This document shows, piece after piece, positions 61,359-64,000 of a DNA stretch of 64,000 nucleotides. A program made the position numbers and the translations under genes. The notes beneath the pieces were generated by a model that made no database searches, was not told where the DNA came from, and was given only the letters and a program-made list of their open reading frames with translations. Positions within the stretch are counted from its first letter, which is position 1. Each line of letters opens with the position of its first letter. Source of the DNA: Agarophyton chilense (Eukaryota > Rhodophyta > Florideophyceae > Gracilariales > Gracilariaceae); the NCBI GenBank assembly GCA_030374765.1, contig JARGXX010000121.1, positions 248,001 through 312,000 on the forward strand. Direction: 5' to 3'.

Positions 61359-64000
61359 TTAATACGCTCCACCCCGTCCTGGCTTCTCAAATCTCCATCT
61401 CTCCCCTCGACCTCTGCGCATTGACGCGGCGGTTGGACCGGACAAACCGCGTCGTGCGATGCCCGCATGTTCGTCTTCGTTCCCATCACTCCTACCTTCA
61501 ATGTTTTGATAGCCACCTCTCTGATCCGTAAAGAAAAGACCATGTGTCTGCGGTTGATGCTGAGAAACCCCTCTACTTTGTTTCTCATTCCAGCCCCATT
61601 CTCTACGACCAACACTATATTCATACCGTTGCCCATAGTTTAGCACCGTGGCATCTTGGATAGCCCCATACCGTTGGTCTTGCACATTCCCCTGGTGCCC
61701 TGATGCTTGAAGGTGTGCCTGCCAATCTGCACCAGAACTCCAATCTGTTGGTGCATGCCGTATGTTTCCTACGTTACCTGTACTCGCATGATACCCACCA
61801 TTTTTGTTGGCTGACCTGTGCGGATCTGTCTCAACTCCGTAAATGCCTCGCCGCCAACCGCCATTATATCCCCCATGTCTGGTTTGCTTTTCATGCATTC
61901 CGCGCACCCATCGAGGCAACGAAGATGATGAACTTGCCAGTCTCCCAAACATTGAGTCCCCAACATCATTGAATGGCCGATTGATAATGGGTCGGTCAGG
62001 CTGATACTGTCCCTGCCTTCCTCGAGCTGGCCCTGGATTCCGCCTCCCAGTGCCTCCCATCCGGCGTTGTCTGTCACTTGCAATCTCGCGTGCTGCACGC
62101 CCGAGTGGTCCAAATCGAGCTGGTTTCCATCCACCGCTTCTTGACTTCTTTTTTGTCCAATCGTTCAGTTGAACTGAAGACACAGTAGCTCCGGGCAAAA
62201 TCTCGGAGCGATGTGGGAGATAGTCAGGCACTTCAAATGTGAGTGCGAGCACTTTTTGCTTGTGATTAATGATTTGGGCACAATCGGAAACTTTTCCACA
62301 GAAATAGCCTCTTGTTTCTACCGAACTGATTATCGTCAGATCTTTTCCATTCTGTGCATTTTCACTGAGCGCTATGCCCATACTGGATTCCCTGTGGATC
62401 AAAATACTTGTTTGACCGAACGAGTTGCGTTGTCGTTCCTCTTCAGAAAGCTTATTCTTCAATGGAAGCAGTGCTGAACGCAACCTTGACTCATCGATAA
62501 ACGGAAGCAAAACAACGCCTTGCCATGCGAAACGCTTTCCGTTCAAATCAACATCAAATTCGGCCGGATAGTAGTCTAGAATGGGTGAGTTCGGGTTGAC
62601 CATTAAATCAGAATAGCAACTAGGCAACACCAATTTGCCACTTGACGCGGGCATGACTGCCTGTAACTGCGTGAACGGTTCAAACGGGTTTCCAAGGTCA
62701 AATATCATGTCGCCTGAAATACACTCGCTTTCAACAAGATCTGATGCAAAAGGAGCGTAGTGGAACGGGTAGTACCATCCCCATGATATACATCCGACAT
62801 AGTAGTATTTCATTATCCATTGGAGACCCTCATTATATTTTCGCAACAGAATTAGCTTCTCCTGTCGTTGATTGGGTCCCCAACCGAACTTTTGGTGGTA
62901 GTAGCGTTCTTTCCAACCGTCTTCGCCAAGCATTACGGAATCAATCATTTCGCACTCATTCTTCTCACGAAGTCGTTGCTTGAGTGCCTCACGGAAATCA
63001 GCTCTAGTCTTTTGCAGAAGTGGGCGGGTGGCCATATCACGAGTAGTATCGTCTCCATCGTGAGCCATACTTTCAAGATGGAAGATGTTTTTCGTTACCT
63101 GTTCAGCCTCACACTTCTCTCCATTTCTCTCTTCATTCATCTTCATTTCTTTGATGCGCTTCAGATAAGTCTTCACACCCTCTGCAGCTCTAGAGTTCCC
63201 TTCACCCTTCCCAAGACCAAAAACGTGACCAGTCTTCCGCCCCAGCTCCACAGTTGGCATGTTGAAGAAAGCATCTTGATACCCATGATCCTTCCTCTTC
63301 TTCTCTGTGAGACGTTTTTTAACAGCATGCAGGTTCTCAGCTTTTTCAGCATCGTTCGTTTCCTCGAGGTCTGAAACACCCCTCTTCAGACCTTCTTTAC
63401 TGCGGGCTCGTTCTTCTTGCGGTTGCTGCTGATCCTTTATCCGCTCATCCTGAATTCGTTTGCGGTAAAGACGCTCTTTGAAGACTTCTTCCTCTCTCTC
63501 AGCCACTTTATGTAGTAGTTGTCTAACACGCACAAAATCAATTTCGCCGTGAGCCGATGTGAGATATCCAATGCGAACGACTTCCGTCTTGTACAGCTCA
63601 ATCAGGTAATCAATTGCCCCTTCGCGAATATCAAGTGTAGGCAAGTGTGGTAGGAAGTCGTTCCCAACAAAAAAACACATGAATACGAAGTCATCGATGA
63701 CTCTCTCGAGATCGAATACCATGTTAGGCCCACGAGAAGACGATATTTCAAAGGCGATGTCGTCCTTAAACTCATACTCTAGATACTCTCGAAGAATGTG
63801 CACGTGCAAGAAGTGAAAAGGCTTTTTCCCTCCAAGCTCTGAGCGGAGTTTCGTAACCATCTGATGTACCTCACCAAGAAGGGATTGTTCTGGAAGTCTG
63901 GCCGGGACTGATGATGCTCCCCGCCGTTCAGCGTCACGCTTCGAAAACACCTCTTCGCGCAGAATAGTAAAATTAGCCTCATGGGTGGCCAATGCAAGCA
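61359..64000 (-). CDS. XRN2: 5'-3' exoribonuclease, Xrn2/Rat1 type (N-terminus beyond window)
   Basis: About 880 residues are visible, open to the right window edge, so the N-terminal catalytic part is outside. The first residues LATHEANFTILREEVF match the Xrn conserved region 1. HVHILREYLEYEF and VIDDFVFMCFFVGNDFLPHLP (ND at about 111-112) follow, then DIREGAIDYLIELYK. A Lys/Glu-rich charged insert of about 200 residues precedes YNEGLQWIMKYYYVGCISWGWYYPFHYAPF, FEPFTQLQAVMPASSGKLV, and DYYPAEFDVDLNGKRFAWQG, typical of Rat1/Xrn2 rather than Xrn1. The last 200 residues are Gly/Arg/Gln rich with RGG-like repeats, as expected for RNA binding. The family degrades nuclear RNA and promotes polymerase II termination. 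No introns are visible. Confidence 0.9.
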   Translation of the reverse strand, partial: LALATHEANFTILREEVFSKRDAERRGASSVPARLPEQSLLGEVHQMVTKLRSELGGKKPFHFLHVHILREYLEYEFKDDIAFEISSSRGPNMVFDLERVIDDFVFMCFFVGNDFLPHLPTLDIREGAIDYLIELYKTEVVRIGYLTSAHGEIDFVRVRQLLHKVAEREEEVFKERLYRKRIQDERIKDQQQPQEERARSKEGLKRGVSDLEETNDAEKAENLHAVKKRLTEKKRKDHGYQDAFFNMPTVELGRKTGHVFGLGKGEGNSRAAEGVKTYLKRIKEMKMNEERNGEKCEAEQVTKNIFHLESMAHDGDDTTRDMATRPLLQKTRADFREALKQRLREKNECEMIDSVMLGEDGWKERYYHQKFGWGPNQRQEKLILLRKYNEGLQWIMKYYYVGCISWGWYYPFHYAPFASDLVESECISGDMIFDLGNPFEPFTQLQAVMPASSGKLVLPSCYSDLMVNPNSPILDYYPAEFDVDLNGKRFAWQGVVLLPFIDESRLRSALLPLKNKLSEEERQRNSFGQTSILIHRESSMGIALSENAQNGKDLTIISSVETRGYFCGKVSDCAQIINHKQKVLALTFEVPDYLPHRSEILPGATVSSVQLNDWTKKKSRSGGWKPARFGPLGRAAREIASDRQRRMGGTGRRNPGPARGRQGQYQPDRPIINRPFNDVGDSMFGRLASSSSSLPRWVRGMHEKQTRHGGYNGGWRRGIYGVETDPHRSANKNGGYHASTGNVGNIRHAPTDWSSGADWQAHLQASGHQGNVQDQRYGAIQDATVLNYGQRYEYSVGRREWGWNEKQSRGVSQHQPQTHGLFFTDQRGGYQNIEGRSDGNEDEHAGIARRGLSGPTAASMRRGRGERWRFEKPGRGGAY

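Overview
The window looks like nuclear DNA of a eukaryotic alga, most likely a red alga (inference). The evidence is two long host genes open over more than 2 kb without visible introns (an Xrn2/Rat1-type exoribonuclease and a two-domain glycosyltransferase), chromodomain-bearing Ty3/gypsy elements, and a divergent Ty1/copia element of the general PyRE/GalEa style. I see no bacterial operons, rRNA, credible tRNA gene or CRISPR array.

About 1-49.6 kb is a stack of LTR retrotransposon fossils. Two old broken Ty3/gypsy copies on the minus strand (A, about 1-5.89 kb; B, about 5.9-10.47 kb) lie head to tail. Element E1 (10468-20211, 715-bp LTRs) sits inside the 5' LTR of B. A copia-like element (21605 to about 49643, about 287-bp LTRs) follows. 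It was hit by at least three later insertions: a solo LTR (24297-25475), Ty3/gypsy E2 (27295-39025, 795-bp LTRs, minus strand) and Ty3/gypsy E3 (39123-49202, 864-bp LTRs, plus strand). All of these, and E1, have matching 5-bp target duplications. LTR differences counted by eye are about 1% (E3), 1.5% (E1, E2) and 3% (copia), in agreement with the nesting order. The copia itself landed in an older decayed minus-strand reading region, pieces of which flank it on both sides.

The most interesting signal is a long antisense open reading frame placed between pol and the 3' LTR in E1, E2 and E3. It starts only 24-48 bp from the LTR edge and runs opposite to gag-pol. The three proteins are clearly related, although the LTRs of the three elements are not. 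I recognise no known domain. Element A has an open frame in the same slot but with a different sequence.

49.6-64 kb is host sequence with smaller elements. At 50.7-51.1 kb a promoter-like block (CCAAT, a 14-bp palindrome, TATA) is followed by four copies of a short GC-rich hairpin. These are arranged as two larger stem-loops whose outer stems differ in sequence but pair in both. The minus-strand glycosyltransferase gene (52230-54518) fuses a Golgi-type GT-A domain to a fucosyltransferase-like domain. Two Tc1/mariner-type transposons in opposite orientation (56884-58182 and 59574-60448) flank a possible Harbinger-like fragment and a solo gypsy LTR related to that of E2. The 3' two thirds of an Xrn2/Rat1-like gene run off the right edge on the minus strand.
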